This document shows positions 19,613 to 28,437 of a stretch of DNA of 64,000 bases, one piece after another. The stretch spans positions 1 through 64,000 of the forward strand of contig JAXLUJ010000009.1 of NCBI GenBank assembly GCA_046329575.1, written 5' to 3'. Source of the stretch: UBA1941 sp046329575. Lineage in GTDB: Bacteria; Bacteroidota; Bacteroidia; Chitinophagales; LD1. Position 1 is the stretch's first letter. Each line of letters begins with the position of its first letter. Position numbers and translations under genes: made by a program. Under the pieces are notes generated by a model. It was not told the origin of the DNA. It was given only the letters and a program-made list of their open reading frames with translations, and searched no databases.

Positions 19613-20263
19613 TTAGGCTTTACCAAATTTCTGGCGCAACAACTTATCGAGTAATCGTGCGGCCTGAGAGTCTTTGTTCCAGACCATTTCCTGTTGAAGA
19701 ATAGAAGCGATGGCCAGCGCCTGATCGTAAGAAGCGGACTGATTCAATTGGGTAACCGCCTTCATAAAGGCAGCGCCATTTCCTTTGAACAGTTCATTAG
19801 TGAGTACCACTTGTTTATTCAAATCAATCAACGCTTTCAGATCACCGGGAACAAATCGATCATTCAAACCTGTAGATTTCTGAATTTGTTCGTGTAGCGG
19901 AGTGGAAGGGTTAGAAAAGCGATCGTTCAGCGAGGCACTTTTCTCCTTTTCTATTGGTGATATTTTGGGTTGTAACTCCTCAATTTTTTCCATCACCGGT
20001 TTTTCGATTTCCGGAATAACTGTTTCCGTTACTTTCTGTGAAACCTCTGATTCCATTTTTTTTGATGGTTCTTCAATGGCTATTACGTTAGGTGTTTGTT
20101 GTTGGAATGAAGCCGATGCAACAGCAGGCATCTCATTTTTGATCAAACTATAAAGGTCTCTGATCTTTTGAAGAACCAGATCACGTTCCAGTTCAGAATT
20201 CGGAACATTTTGGAGCGATTGGACCGCATTCAGGATTTCCTGAGCTAAAACGATGTTTTTCAT
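19613..20263 (-). CDS. Conserved hypothetical protein with repeated LNDRF motif
   Basis: 216 residues, no signal or membrane segment. The N-terminal helix (AQEILNAVQSLQNVP) is followed by a low-complexity middle rich in Glu, Pro and Lys. The motif LNDRF appears twice (SLNDRFSNP and GLNDRFVPGDLKALIDLNKQ), the second leading into the helical segment FKGNGAAFMKAVTQLNQ. I do not know its function; this architecture looks conserved in Bacteroidota. It is divergent from tdk, with a -7-like motif at 20278-20285 serving this strand. Confidence 0.8.
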   Translation of the reverse strand: MKNIVLAQEILNAVQSLQNVPNSELERDLVLQKIRDLYSLIKNEMPAVASASFQQQTPNVIAIEEPSKKMESEVSQKVTETVIPEIEKPVMEKIEELQPKISPIEKEKSASLNDRFSNPSTPLHEQIQKSTGLNDRFVPGDLKALIDLNKQVVLTNELFKGNGAAFMKAVTQLNQSASYDQALAIASILQQEMVWNKDSQAARLLDKLLRQKFGKA

Positions 20264-20277
20264 CTTAAATTTTTGGA

Positions 20278-20285
20278 CGAAGGTA
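20278..20285 (-). promoter_or_regulatory. Candidate -7 promoter element for the LNDRF protein gene
   Basis: On the minus strand the bases read TACCTTCG, matching the Bacteroidota -7 consensus TAnnTTYG, 15 bp before the start codon at 20263. No clear -33 TTG at the expected distance was found, so this is a partial match only. Confidence 0.4.
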
Positions 20286-20289
20286 GCTA

Positions 20290-20319
20290 TTGGCAGCTAA
20301 AGGGAAATCTCTATTTTCG
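20290..20319 (+). promoter_or_regulatory. Candidate Bacteroidota-type promoter of tdk
   Basis: TTG at 20290-20292 is followed after 19 bp by TATTTTCG at 20312-20319. This matches the -33/-7 layout of Bacteroidota sigma factor promoters. It puts the transcript start near 20326, about 34 bases before the tdk ATG, and supports the 20360 start. It overlaps the region used by the divergent gene. Confidence 0.6.
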
Positions 20320-20359
20320 GCCTTCCGGCTATAATTACCGGTATCCAGAATTTATCAAG

Positions 20360-20935
20360 ATGTTTATTGAACCAAACCGCGGCAAAGAGGGCAAAGGATG
20401 GATTGAAGTGGTTTGCGGCTCGATGTTTTCGGGAAAAACAGAAGAACTGATCCGACGCATGAAGCGGGCGCAAATTGCCAATCAGCGGGTAGAGATATTC
20501 AAACCGGCCATAGATGTGCGATATGATGAGGTTATGGTGGTATCACACGATTCTAATGCCATCCGGTCAACACCGGTTACACATTCTGAGAACATTTTGT
20601 TGATGGCTCAGGACACTCAGGTTGTGGGCATTGACGAGGCGCAGTTTTTGGATGCCGAACTTCCAGGTGTTTGCGAAAAGTTGGCCATTAAAGGATGCCG
20701 GGTGATTATTGCCGGGTTGGACATGGATTTTGAAGGCAGGCCATTTGGGCCTATGCCTCAATTACTTAGCATTGCCGATTATATTACAAAAGTTCATGCT
20801 ATATGTGTGAAATGCGGCGATATAGCGCATTTTAGTTATCGTAAATCGGCCGATACGGCCAAAATTTTGCTGGGGGAAAAGGAAGCTTATGAACCGCGGT
20901 GCAGATCTTGCTATTATAAGAAGGAGGAGGCGTAA
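20360..20935 (+). CDS. tdk: Thymidine kinase (type II)
   Basis: 191 residues from the ATG at 20360; the open frame extends upstream to a TTG but through promoter-like DNA, so I reject that start. The P-loop GSMFSGKTEEL, the DEAQF block (VVGIDEAQFLD) and the lasso region (GLDMDFEGRPFGPMPQLL) are all present. Two Cys pairs, CVKCGD and CRSC, form the zinc site. The enzyme phosphorylates thymidine for salvage. Length and motifs are normal. Confidence 0.97.
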   Translation: MFIEPNRGKEGKGWIEVVCGSMFSGKTEELIRRMKRAQIANQRVEIFKPAIDVRYDEVMVVSHDSNAIRSTPVTHSENILLMAQDTQVVGIDEAQFLDAELPGVCEKLAIKGCRVIIAGLDMDFEGRPFGPMPQLLSIADYITKVHAICVKCGDIAHFSYRKSADTAKILLGEKEAYEPRCRSCYYKKEEA

Positions 20936-20986
20936 ATCAGAAAGTCATGATTTTGTCACATTCTTTTGCAAATGCCACCAAAATAG

Positions 20987-21016
20987 CTTGATTTGCGCTC
21001 TTCCAAATTAGATTTG
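20987..21016 (+). promoter_or_regulatory. Candidate promoter of the T9SS protein at 21038
   Basis: TTG at 20988-20990, 18 bp spacer, then TAGATTTG at 21009-21016, a full match to the Bacteroidota -7 consensus. It lies 21 bases before the start codon. Confidence 0.6.
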
Positions 21017-21037
21017 TAAAAAACAAAACAAACAACA

Positions 21038-22963
21038 ATGAAAAAGTTCTATTTAACGGGATTAGCGATCTTGGCCTTTGCTACTACGTGGGCCCAAGCG
21101 CAAATTTCCACTCACAAGCCTATCCGGATGTATAACTATACGCATCCGAAGTTCAACCACCCACAGGCAACCGGCCGTGCAGGATCGGTTCAAGTATTTT
21201 TAGATTACGGTATTCTTGATTCCCTGGCTGCGGCTTTGGCAATCAATGGTCCGGTAGGTTACCACTCCACTTTGATTGGAACCAACACACATGAAACTCG
21301 TCAATATCAAGAGAAAGTAGTTGGTATGGCTTTTAAGCACTACTACGATCTTGACTCTATCAGCGGCTATCCTTTTTATGAGCATGCTGTAGATGCGAAC
21401 ACTCAGGTTCGTTTGGACTCTTTCTTTTATGGATATGCACACGACCGTGTAGCTCATACTGGTGGTAACGATACTATTACTATTAAAGTAAAAGCCATTC
21501 CAAATGCAGGAGCTTTTGCCTTTGGCGACACTGGTTATGTTGCTCCGGTAGTATATTCTGAAACTATCATTACCGACACCGCACTTACAGGTCCTGGAAC
21601 TCAAGCCAACACCTACCGTGTGAAATTTGGAATTGCTCATCCGAATCTGGTTTTGCCTGCCGGAACTTACCCTGCCATTCAAATCGACTTTGCAGGTGAT
21701 ACAGCGCATAACTTCTTCTTGTTGGCCGACTATCAGGAAAATTGCGAGGACAGCTGTACAGCTGCTTCCAGCAAAGTACCTAACACTACGGTTACTTTGG
21801 CCGGTGTTAACGGTATGCAAGGTTTCAACGGTGTTACTCTTGTAGGAACTGTTGGATACGGTTGCAGCAATGTTTGTAACGATCTTTTGGAACAAAGCCT
21901 TGAAATCTATCCTTTCATTACTTTGACTTATGCCAAAGCCGTAGTTTCTGCAGCTACCGATCAGCAAGTTACATTGAAAATCTGTAATGGTGATGCCGTT
22001 CAATTGAACGCATTCACTTCTGGTGCTTCAGGTGCGGTTACCTACAAATGGTCTCCTGCTACCGGTTTGAGCGACGCTACTATCGCTAATCCGATTGCAA
22101 CCATCTCAGGAACTACCAATGTAACTTATACGGTTACTGCTTACGATGGCGCTGATTCTTCTACAGCAACTGCAACTGTTGTAAGCCGTGGAATCACTGC
22201 TACGTTGCCAGCTTCAGTTAACCTGAACTGTGGCGCTTCAGTAAATTTAACTCCAACTGTAACAACTTCTGCAACCGGTACAAAAACTTATATGTGGAGC
22301 ACCGGTGCCACTTCAGCAACTTTGAGTGGTGTAAATGCCGCCGGAACTTACAACTTCACGGTTACCAATAGCTTAGGTTGTTCTGCTACTGCTACAACCA
22401 ATGTTAGCATCCCTGGAGTTTCTGCCAATGCCGTTAACTTCGGTTTGCCAAATAACAGCCCGAATCTTTGTAAAGACAACGGTTACCTGTTCCCGAATAC
22501 TTCAGCTCGTACTTCTGGCTGGAACGCCACCTGGACGTTCACCTCAGCTCAGGATGTATATACCGGAATGGATGGCTACTACCGCTTTACTACTGTAGGT
22601 TCAGGTGTTCCTGTAAAACTGACTATGGACAGCGCTGGTTGCGCCTTCAGCACACAGAAAACTGTAAACATCAAAACTACTGGTTGCGTTGCAGCAGTTG
22701 AAACTGTAGCTTTCGAAAAAGCAATCTCTGTATTGCCTAATCCAACTTCTGGCAATATCAGCATCGTAGTTCCGAATACTGAAGAAAAAGTTTCTGTTCG
22801 TATCTACAACATTCTGGGTTCTGAAGTGAAATCATTGACTGAAGAAGCCAATGGTACTTTCAACAAGAATATGAACATCAGCGATCTTTCGAACGGTACT
22901 TACATTGTAAAAATCCAAAGCGGAAACAATGTTGCTACCCGCAAATTGACATTGAACAAATAA
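21038..22963 (+). CDS. T9SS-exported secreted protein with Ig/PKD-like and type A sorting domain
   Basis: 641 residues. Signal peptide about 1-21 (FATTWAQA). The N-terminal ~290 residues are an unrecognised beta-rich domain with several Cys pairs. Then comes a PKD-like region (TYKWSPATGLSDATIANP) and an SprB-like repeat (YMWSTGATSATLSGVNAAG). The C-terminus is a type A sorting domain: VLPNPTSGNISIVVPN, RIYNILGSEV, LSNGTYIVKIQSG. The T9SS would carry it to the surface or medium. Base use fits the neighbours; an intrinsic terminator follows. Confidence 0.92.
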   Translation: MKKFYLTGLAILAFATTWAQAQISTHKPIRMYNYTHPKFNHPQATGRAGSVQVFLDYGILDSLAAALAINGPVGYHSTLIGTNTHETRQYQEKVVGMAFKHYYDLDSISGYPFYEHAVDANTQVRLDSFFYGYAHDRVAHTGGNDTITIKVKAIPNAGAFAFGDTGYVAPVVYSETIITDTALTGPGTQANTYRVKFGIAHPNLVLPAGTYPAIQIDFAGDTAHNFFLLADYQENCEDSCTAASSKVPNTTVTLAGVNGMQGFNGVTLVGTVGYGCSNVCNDLLEQSLEIYPFITLTYAKAVVSAATDQQVTLKICNGDAVQLNAFTSGASGAVTYKWSPATGLSDATIANPIATISGTTNVTYTVTAYDGADSSTATATVVSRGITATLPASVNLNCGASVNLTPTVTTSATGTKTYMWSTGATSATLSGVNAAGTYNFTVTNSLGCSATATTNVSIPGVSANAVNFGLPNNSPNLCKDNGYLFPNTSARTSGWNATWTFTSAQDVYTGMDGYYRFTTVGSGVPVKLTMDSAGCAFSTQKTVNIKTTGCVAAVETVAFEKAISVLPNPTSGNISIVVPNTEEKVSVRIYNILGSEVKSLTEEANGTFNKNMNISDLSNGTYIVKIQSGNNVATRKLTLNK

Positions 22964-22983
22964 TTCCTGTTTCATACAGAATA

Positions 22984-23017
22984 AAAGGCTGCCTTCAAAG
23001 GGCAGCCTTTTTTGTTT
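22984..23017 (+). terminator. Intrinsic terminator after the T9SS protein gene
   Basis: Perfect 10-bp stem AAAGGCTGCC (22984-22993) with GGCAGCCTTT (23001-23010), 7-base loop and a T-rich tail. It lies between the T9SS gene and menA. Confidence 0.85.
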
Positions 23018-23019
23018 TC

Positions 23020-23027
23020 TATATTTG
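23020..23027 (+). promoter_or_regulatory. Candidate -7 element just upstream of menA
   Basis: TATATTTG is an exact TAnnTTTG match ending 4 bp before the menA ATG. If used, the message would be nearly leaderless. No -33 TTG is at the expected spacing because the terminator stem occupies that space, so support is partial. Confidence 0.4.
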
Positions 23028-23031
23028 CTGC

Positions 23032-23940
23032 ATGGCGCTACCGCAAAAGTTTCAGGCGTGGTTGTATGCATTTCGATTACGTACTTTACCGCTCGCATTT
23101 TCTTCCATACTAACGGGTTCCTTTATTTTCTTCCAACGGCAATTTTCCTGGTGGTTATTAGGCCTAACGCTGCTCACCACCTTACTGCTTCAAATACTTT
23201 CTAATTTATCGAATGATTTTGGCGACAGTGAAAAGGGCACCGATAATGAAAATCGGATCGGTCCCAAGCGGGCGGTGCAAGCGGGGCTGCTTAGTGTATC
23301 GGAAATCAAAATGGGAATAGCTGTTTGTGTGGCTTTATGCATACTCAGCGGAGGAACATTGCTTGCCCTCAGCATTCCGAATAAGCAGGCGTTAGTGGTT
23401 TTTCTAATTTTAGCGGTTGCTTCGATTGTTGCTGCCATAACTTACACCGTTGGAAAAAGAGCCTATGGTTATAGTGGATTTGGTGATTTGGCGGTGCTGT
23501 TCTTTTTTGGATTTGTAGGCGTAGGCGGTAGTTTTTTTCTTCAGCAAAAAATTTGGGAATGGAGCGTATTGTTGCCCGGAGCCACTATTGGCCTGTTTGC
23601 AACCGGCGTTTTGAATTTGAACAATATGCGCGATAGAGCCGGCGATCAATTGGCCGGAAAGCACACACTGGTAGTGAAAATGGGAGCTTCTGCTGCCCGA
23701 AAATACCATTTGTTACTTGTACTAGGCGGTTGGGCAACAGCACTGATTTTTACGGTAATCACCTTCGGATCGTCACTGCATTTTTTGTATATACTTACGG
23801 CGCCATTATTCTGGCGTCATTTATTGGCAGTAAAAGGTGTGAAGGAAGACCGTGATTATGATCCGTTGCTGAAGCAATTGGCGATATCCACCTTTTTCTT
23901 TTCAATATTATTTGCGGCCGGGCAATGTTGTTCCGCTTAA
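23032..23940 (+). CDS. menA: 1,4-dihydroxy-2-naphthoate polyprenyltransferase (UbiA family)
   Basis: 302 residues, about eight to nine membrane helices. The first Asp-rich site is NDFGDSEKGTDNENR (residues 61-75), continuing IGPKRAVQ, and the second is NNMRDRAGDQLAGKHTL near 200-215. These are the MenA-type prenyl-diphosphate binding motifs. The enzyme attaches the isoprenoid chain in menaquinone synthesis, in the inner membrane. No other men genes are adjacent. engB follows after 12 bp. Confidence 0.95.
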   Translation: MALPQKFQAWLYAFRLRTLPLAFSSILTGSFIFFQRQFSWWLLGLTLLTTLLLQILSNLSNDFGDSEKGTDNENRIGPKRAVQAGLLSVSEIKMGIAVCVALCILSGGTLLALSIPNKQALVVFLILAVASIVAAITYTVGKRAYGYSGFGDLAVLFFFGFVGVGGSFFLQQKIWEWSVLLPGATIGLFATGVLNLNNMRDRAGDQLAGKHTLVVKMGASAARKYHLLLVLGGWATALIFTVITFGSSLHFLYILTAPLFWRHLLAVKGVKEDRDYDPLLKQLAISTFFFSILFAAGQCCSA

Positions 23941-23952
23941 TTGAATTTTTAG

Positions 23953-24567
23953 ATGATGGAAATAAAGACTGCGGTTTATAAGGGAAGTTTTGTGGAAGTG
24001 GAGAAGTGTCCGGATGCCTGGCTTCCTGAACATGCCTTGATAGGCCGCTCCAATGTTGGGAAGAGCTCGCTCATCAATTATCTGTGCAAGCAAGCCAATA
24101 TGGCCCGCACCTCTGCGAATCCGGGAAAGACGCAAACGCTTAATTTTTATGAAATTGACAGCACCTGGCATCTTGTGGATTTACCCGGCTATGGTTACGC
24201 AAAAGTTTCGAAAGAAATGCGCGGTAATTGGGATAAAATGATCCGCAATTATCTGTTAAGGCGGCCCCAATTGTGTAGCGTATGGGTGTTGGTGGATGCC
24301 CGTATACCACCTCAAAAAATTGATGTGGAATTCATTAACTGGTTAGGTGAGAATAATGTGCCTTTCATCATCGTATTTACTAAGGCTGATAAACTTCGTG
24401 GCGAATCGCTGGGTCATATAGAGGCTATGAAGGAGCGGCTTAAAGAAACCTGGGCCGAATTGCCGGAGATGTTTGTTACTTCTTCTGCAAAAACTGTGGG
24501 AGCAGAGGCTTTGATCGCCTATGCAGAAGGGGTAAATACGGTTTTCAGAAATCAGCCGAAACCTTAA
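23953..24567 (+). CDS. engB: Ribosome biogenesis GTPase EngB (YihA/YsxC)
   Basis: 204 residues. G1 GRSNVGKSS (31-39), G3 in DLPGYGYAK, G4 TKADK and the G5-like TSSAKT are all present. EngB acts in assembly of the large ribosomal subunit. The start at 23953 has two Met in a row; the second is equally possible. The stop codon overlaps the stop of convergent lipA through the shared palindrome TTAA at 24564-24567. Confidence 0.96.
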   Translation: MMEIKTAVYKGSFVEVEKCPDAWLPEHALIGRSNVGKSSLINYLCKQANMARTSANPGKTQTLNFYEIDSTWHLVDLPGYGYAKVSKEMRGNWDKMIRNYLLRRPQLCSVWVLVDARIPPQKIDVEFINWLGENNVPFIIVFTKADKLRGESLGHIEAMKERLKETWAELPEMFVTSSAKTVGAEALIAYAEGVNTVFRNQPKP

Positions 24568-25433
24568 ACCAGGTGCTTTTCAGCATGGTACGAAGAGCGC
24601 ACCATAGGGCCACTTTCCACAAAGCGGAAACCTTTTGAAAGTCCCCATTGTTTGTATTTTGAAAATTCATCGGGCGTGATGTATTTTGAAACTGCCAAAT
24701 GTTTTCGTGTGGGCTGAAGATATTGGCCGAGGGTGAGGATATCTACTCCAGCCCGTCGCAAATCGTCCATTGATTTTTCAATTTCTGTTTCCGTTTCGCC
24801 AAGGCCAAGCATCAGGCCACTCTTTGTTCTTTCAATACCACCATCTTTCAAACGCCGCAGTACTTCCAGGCTGCGTTCATATTTTGCCTGTATGCGTACC
24901 TCGCGCGTGAGGCGTTCTACTGTTTCCAGATTGTGCGAAACCACTTCAGGTTTCACCTCAATAATACGTTCCAGATTTTCCCATTTCCCGGCAAAATCGG
25001 GGATCAATGTTTCCATGGTCACTCCGGGATTATGCCTTCTGATCAAACGTATGGTGGCGGCCCAAATTCCGGAGCCACCGTCCATCAGATCGTCGCGATC
25101 TACAGAAGTAATTACCACATGTTTCAATCCCATTTTTTTCACCGATTCGGCTACACGCAATGGTTCGGTAATGTCCACGCTTTCGGGTTTTCCGGTTGCC
25201 ACATTACAAAACATGCAGGAGCGGGTGCATGTATTCCCGAGTATCATTAAAGTAGCCGTTCCGGCACCCCAGCATTCGGTTTGATTGGGGCATTGTCCGC
25301 TTTCACAAATGGTATGTAAACGGTTATCGTGAATGTTCTTTTTTACATCGCTGTATTCCACCCCGGCCGGCAACTTAATTTTCAGCCAATCGGGTTTGGG
25401 AACTCTTTGAGAGGATGGCAGCGATTCGATCAT
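24564..25433 (-). CDS. lipA: Lipoyl synthase
   Basis: 289 residues, radical SAM enzyme inserting two sulfurs into protein-bound octanoyl groups. The auxiliary cluster Cys are 43, 48 and 54 (CESGQCPNQTECWG). The radical SAM motif CTRSCMFC places Cys at 69, 73 and 76. The C-terminal RSSYHAEK supplies the Ser ligand of the auxiliary cluster. The target complexes include those containing PdhB and SucA encoded elsewhere in this window. It follows fmt on the same strand after 41 bp. Confidence 0.98.
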   Translation of the reverse strand: MIESLPSSQRVPKPDWLKIKLPAGVEYSDVKKNIHDNRLHTICESGQCPNQTECWGAGTATLMILGNTCTRSCMFCNVATGKPESVDITEPLRVAESVKKMGLKHVVITSVDRDDLMDGGSGIWAATIRLIRRHNPGVTMETLIPDFAGKWENLERIIEVKPEVVSHNLETVERLTREVRIQAKYERSLEVLRRLKDGGIERTKSGLMLGLGETETEIEKSMDDLRRAGVDILTLGQYLQPTRKHLAVSKYITPDEFSKYKQWGLSKGFRFVESGPMVRSSYHAEKHLV

Positions 25434-25474
25434 GGTACAATGATAAGCAATGGCGCGGAATTCAGCTACTTCGG

Positions 25475-26395
25475 TTAGTTAGGTTTCCAACCGCGAAGGA
25501 ACTGATTGACAGGCATTCTTTTTTTTCCTTCTAATTGTACATCCGTTAAGTTTAATGCTCCATCAGCGGTGAAAAACTTCAAATAAGTGCTGCCATCGGT
25601 TTGCCACTCGCCCGGCGAAATATTTGAGGCCGGATATTCCTTTTGAGCAGCAAATATCTTAAGCGTTTTGTCTTGAAACTTTGTAAAGGCGGCAGGATAA
25701 GGACTCAGACCCCGAACTTTATTATAACATTGGGCGGTACTTTCATTCCAGTTAATGGAACAGGTTTCTTTAAAGATTTTAGGAGCGTGTTTTATATCGC
25801 GGATGTGATCTTGTGGGGTTTGTGGGAAATTACCGTTCGCAATCGCATTCACTGTTTTCAACAGTACTTCTTTTCCCAATTGCATCAGTTCAGCATATAA
25901 TTCGCCAACGTTCTCATCATCGCGAATGGGTATTTTTTCGCTAAAAATAATCTTACCGGTATCAATTTCGTGTTGTAGCAGGAACGTAGAAACGCCTGTT
26001 TCCTTTTCACCATTCATTATGGCCCAATTGATTGGAGCGGCCCCTCTATATTGCGGCAATAGCGAGGCATGCAGGTTCACAGTGCCTAAAGGCGGCATGT
26101 TCCAAACCGCTTCCGGTAACATTCGAAAAGCCACTACAACAAACAAATCGGCATTCCATGCTTGCAAGGCTTTTAGAAATTCTTCATTACGAAGTTTTTC
26201 GGGTTGCAGAAGCGGTAATTCTGCTTGAAGTGCATATTTTTTTACTTCCGACTGTTGTAACTGCATACCGCGTCCTCCGGGCTTATCAGGTGCGGTGACC
26301 ACACCTGCTATTTGATGCGAGGAATGATGGAGAATATCGAGCATGGGCACTGCAAATTCAGGCGTGCCAAGAAAAACGATTCGTAAGGATCTCAT
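25475..26395 (-). CDS. fmt: Methionyl-tRNA formyltransferase
   Basis: 306 residues. The folate-binding and catalytic block NLHASLLPQYRGAAPINWAI is clear; the N-terminus has FLGTPEFAVPMLDIL and the anticodon-side domain at the C-terminus begins near TVQ..VRGLSPYPAA (seen as KVRGLSPYPAAFT). It formylates the initiator tRNA. The start overlaps the stop of the upstream gene by one base (TAATG), so translation of the two is likely coupled. Confidence 0.97.
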   Translation of the reverse strand: MRSLRIVFLGTPEFAVPMLDILHHSSHQIAGVVTAPDKPGGRGMQLQQSEVKKYALQAELPLLQPEKLRNEEFLKALQAWNADLFVVVAFRMLPEAVWNMPPLGTVNLHASLLPQYRGAAPINWAIMNGEKETGVSTFLLQHEIDTGKIIFSEKIPIRDDENVGELYAELMQLGKEVLLKTVNAIANGNFPQTPQDHIRDIKHAPKIFKETCSINWNESTAQCYNKVRGLSPYPAAFTKFQDKTLKIFAAQKEYPASNISPGEWQTDGSTYLKFFTADGALNLTDVQLEGKKRMPVNQFLRGWKPN

Positions 26396-27186
26396 TATTT
26401 GCGCAACGGTTCGTCTGGTGAAAGTTTAAAGGAGCGTTCTACGCCGTTATACGCGCATTTAACGGGTTTGCCGGATGCATCGATTAACTCCAGGCGTATT
26501 TTGTTTTCGCCCAAAGGAAGACCTTCCATAACGTAGGGTTGCCATTTTGGTAGAAGAAATTCGGTGCCATTAATTGTGGCACGCACTTTAAAGCCTTTAT
26601 CGGTTAATTTGCAGTTCAAAATGTAAAAGTCGAGCATTACCCGGCCGGTTTCTTTTGCACCAATATATTCCCCTTTAGGACGGCTGTAAAAAAGTTGAGG
26701 CATGCTACTATTAAAGGTGTCGGTCACCTTCCCATTACCCGCATTGAATTCTTTAAGTACAAACGCTTTTTTATGCTTAATACTTTCATGATAGGAGCGC
26801 GATAAAAATGCCAGCAGCACATGATGGCCCGGTTTGAGATTCGAGGAAATTTCGTTGGAATATGATGCTACATACGGAGCATTATCCAGAATGAAATGAA
26901 TATGCTGCCCTTTAGCGGAATTCGCACATAATTTCGTTCCGGCATCAGGAGTTTGCGCGCCTAAAGCGAACTGATCTACCTGAAATTGGAATACATTTTT
27001 GCCGGTATCCAGATTTTCTTTTGAAAAGAAAAGTGTTTGATCGAGCAATAGATGCGCGTCAGGAAAGTCGGCACTGGCATCGGCTGCCGAAACAGAAATT
27101 CCATTCTTTTCCATTTTAAATGGAGAAGTTTGAGCCATTAAATTTATGCTTGTTGTGAAAGCGACCAGCAAAAGAAAATTCTTCAT
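26395..27186 (-). CDS. Secreted protein of unknown function
   Basis: 263 residues with a signal peptide (about 1-18, ending TSINLMAQ). The mature part is beta-rich, with HIHFILDNAPYVASYSNE and a segment HHVLLAFLSRSYHESIK. It looks like a small cell-envelope protein seen in Bacteroidota; I cannot name a domain. It lies between a small helical protein gene and fmt, in one apparent operon with fmt and lplA. Confidence 0.78.
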   Translation of the reverse strand: MKNFLLLVAFTTSINLMAQTSPFKMEKNGISVSAADASADFPDAHLLLDQTLFFSKENLDTGKNVFQFQVDQFALGAQTPDAGTKLCANSAKGQHIHFILDNAPYVASYSNEISSNLKPGHHVLLAFLSRSYHESIKHKKAFVLKEFNAGNGKVTDTFNSSMPQLFYSRPKGEYIGAKETGRVMLDFYILNCKLTDKGFKVRATINGTEFLLPKWQPYVMEGLPLGENKIRLELIDASGKPVKCAYNGVERSFKLSPDEPLRK

Positions 27187-27195
27187 ACTACAAAT

Positions 27196-27444
27196 TTACA
27201 TTTTAGGCAGAATACCAAAAGATTTGGCGTAGCGGCGAAGCTGTTCAGCCTCGGTTATAATCAGATCATAGGCTTCGGTGTTTTCGGAAGCAAACTGTTG
27301 TAATTTGGTAATTACTTCGGTAACAATAGCATTGGGGTTTTTACCGCCATTCACTTCGGCCATAAGTAATTCATCGGCCAAATTGCCAAAACCATTGCGC
27401 TGTAACGATTTCCGCATTTGATGTATAGTGTGTTTCCAGTTCAT
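27196..27444 (-). CDS. Small helical protein, unknown function
   Basis: 82 residues, predicted all-helical and soluble (HQMRKSLQRNGFGNLADELL, TEAEQLRRYAKSFGILPKM). Its ATG directly abuts the TGA of lplA, which argues for translational coupling. No known family recognised. Confidence 0.7.
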   Translation of the reverse strand: MNWKHTIHQMRKSLQRNGFGNLADELLMAEVNGGKNPNAIVTEVITKLQQFASENTEAYDLIITEAEQLRRYAKSFGILPKM

Positions 27445-28332
27445 TCAGAATAAAATTTCAGCATGGTGCGGCGAGAGGCGCTCGCATAAATGTTCCCGGG
27501 AATAGTAACAGCCTTTGAGCGCATCTTCTGAAATGCCTGAATCTTCCAACCCCGAAATAGTTTCAATTTTCCCATCCTGTACCGCAATAGTTATTCCATT
27601 TTTGATTACCAGGGTGCGCGGCGAGCGGCCGTATATCCATTCAGCGCTGCGCATTTTGTTTTCAGCCATCTGGTTCACTATGTTAATTTGATTGATTTCC
27701 AAATGAACTTCATTGGCACCGAATTCAGCCAGAAAAAAAGTCTTCCAATCCAGCACATCATTAAATGGGGAAACTTCTGAAATGTTCATTACAGGACTTC
27801 TTACTGAAGTAACAGCCCTGCTTTCTACTAAAAATGGATTCGGTTGCAATGCAAATCGCAGTTTTTCCAAATCGGCATGTATCAGCAAAGTACCGTGCGA
27901 CAGAATATTTCGCCGATTGGTGAACTGCGCATTGCCGGAGAGCTTTTTGCTATTACAGATGATATCGTTACGCGCATTAAATGTGGCCGGAATACCGCGT
28001 TTTTGAAGGGCATCTACAATGCGCTGGTTGAAGTAACGGTAGTTATTCACCTTAAAATCTTCGAACCGCGATATAAAAGCAAAGCATAAATTTCCTTTGC
28101 CGTGCACTACCGTTCCGCCACCAGATATGCGCCGAACAAGAGTTCCGGAGCGTAAGTATTGGAAGTTGACTTCCTTGTAAACCGACTGATTTTTGCCAAC
28201 CACTACGCAATCGTCATTTTCATAAAGCAGCAGCAAGTCCTGTTTAGATGTATCGCCATTCAACAACAGGTATTCTTCGAGGGCCGCATTGAAATACGGA
28301 TCGGAGCTGTTGTTGTTGTGAATAAAGTTCAT
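27445..28332 (-). CDS. lplA: Lipoate-protein ligase
   Basis: 295 residues. Characteristic blocks are LVRRISGGGTVVHGKGNLCF, DIICNSKKLSGNAQFTNRRN and LSHGTLLIHADLEKL. LplA activates free lipoate with ATP and transfers it to lysines of E2 and H proteins. Its length is that of the ligase without a large accessory domain. With lipA in the same window the organism appears able to both synthesise and scavenge lipoate. It is divergent from pdhB. Confidence 0.94.
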   Translation of the reverse strand: MNFIHNNNSSDPYFNAALEEYLLLNGDTSKQDLLLLYENDDCVVVGKNQSVYKEVNFQYLRSGTLVRRISGGGTVVHGKGNLCFAFISRFEDFKVNNYRYFNQRIVDALQKRGIPATFNARNDIICNSKKLSGNAQFTNRRNILSHGTLLIHADLEKLRFALQPNPFLVESRAVTSVRSPVMNISEVSPFNDVLDWKTFFLAEFGANEVHLEINQINIVNQMAENKMRSAEWIYGRSPRTLVIKNGITIAVQDGKIETISGLEDSGISEDALKGCYYSREHLCERLSPHHAEILF

Positions 28333-28437
28333 GAGCGATAAACATAGTAAAGTTCGCGCTTCGGCCGGAAAGGCGCCGGTAGGGCCGGGAATGTGCTTTC
28401 GGGTCTTTTCTTATTTTAGCCCCTCAAATTTTTCAGA

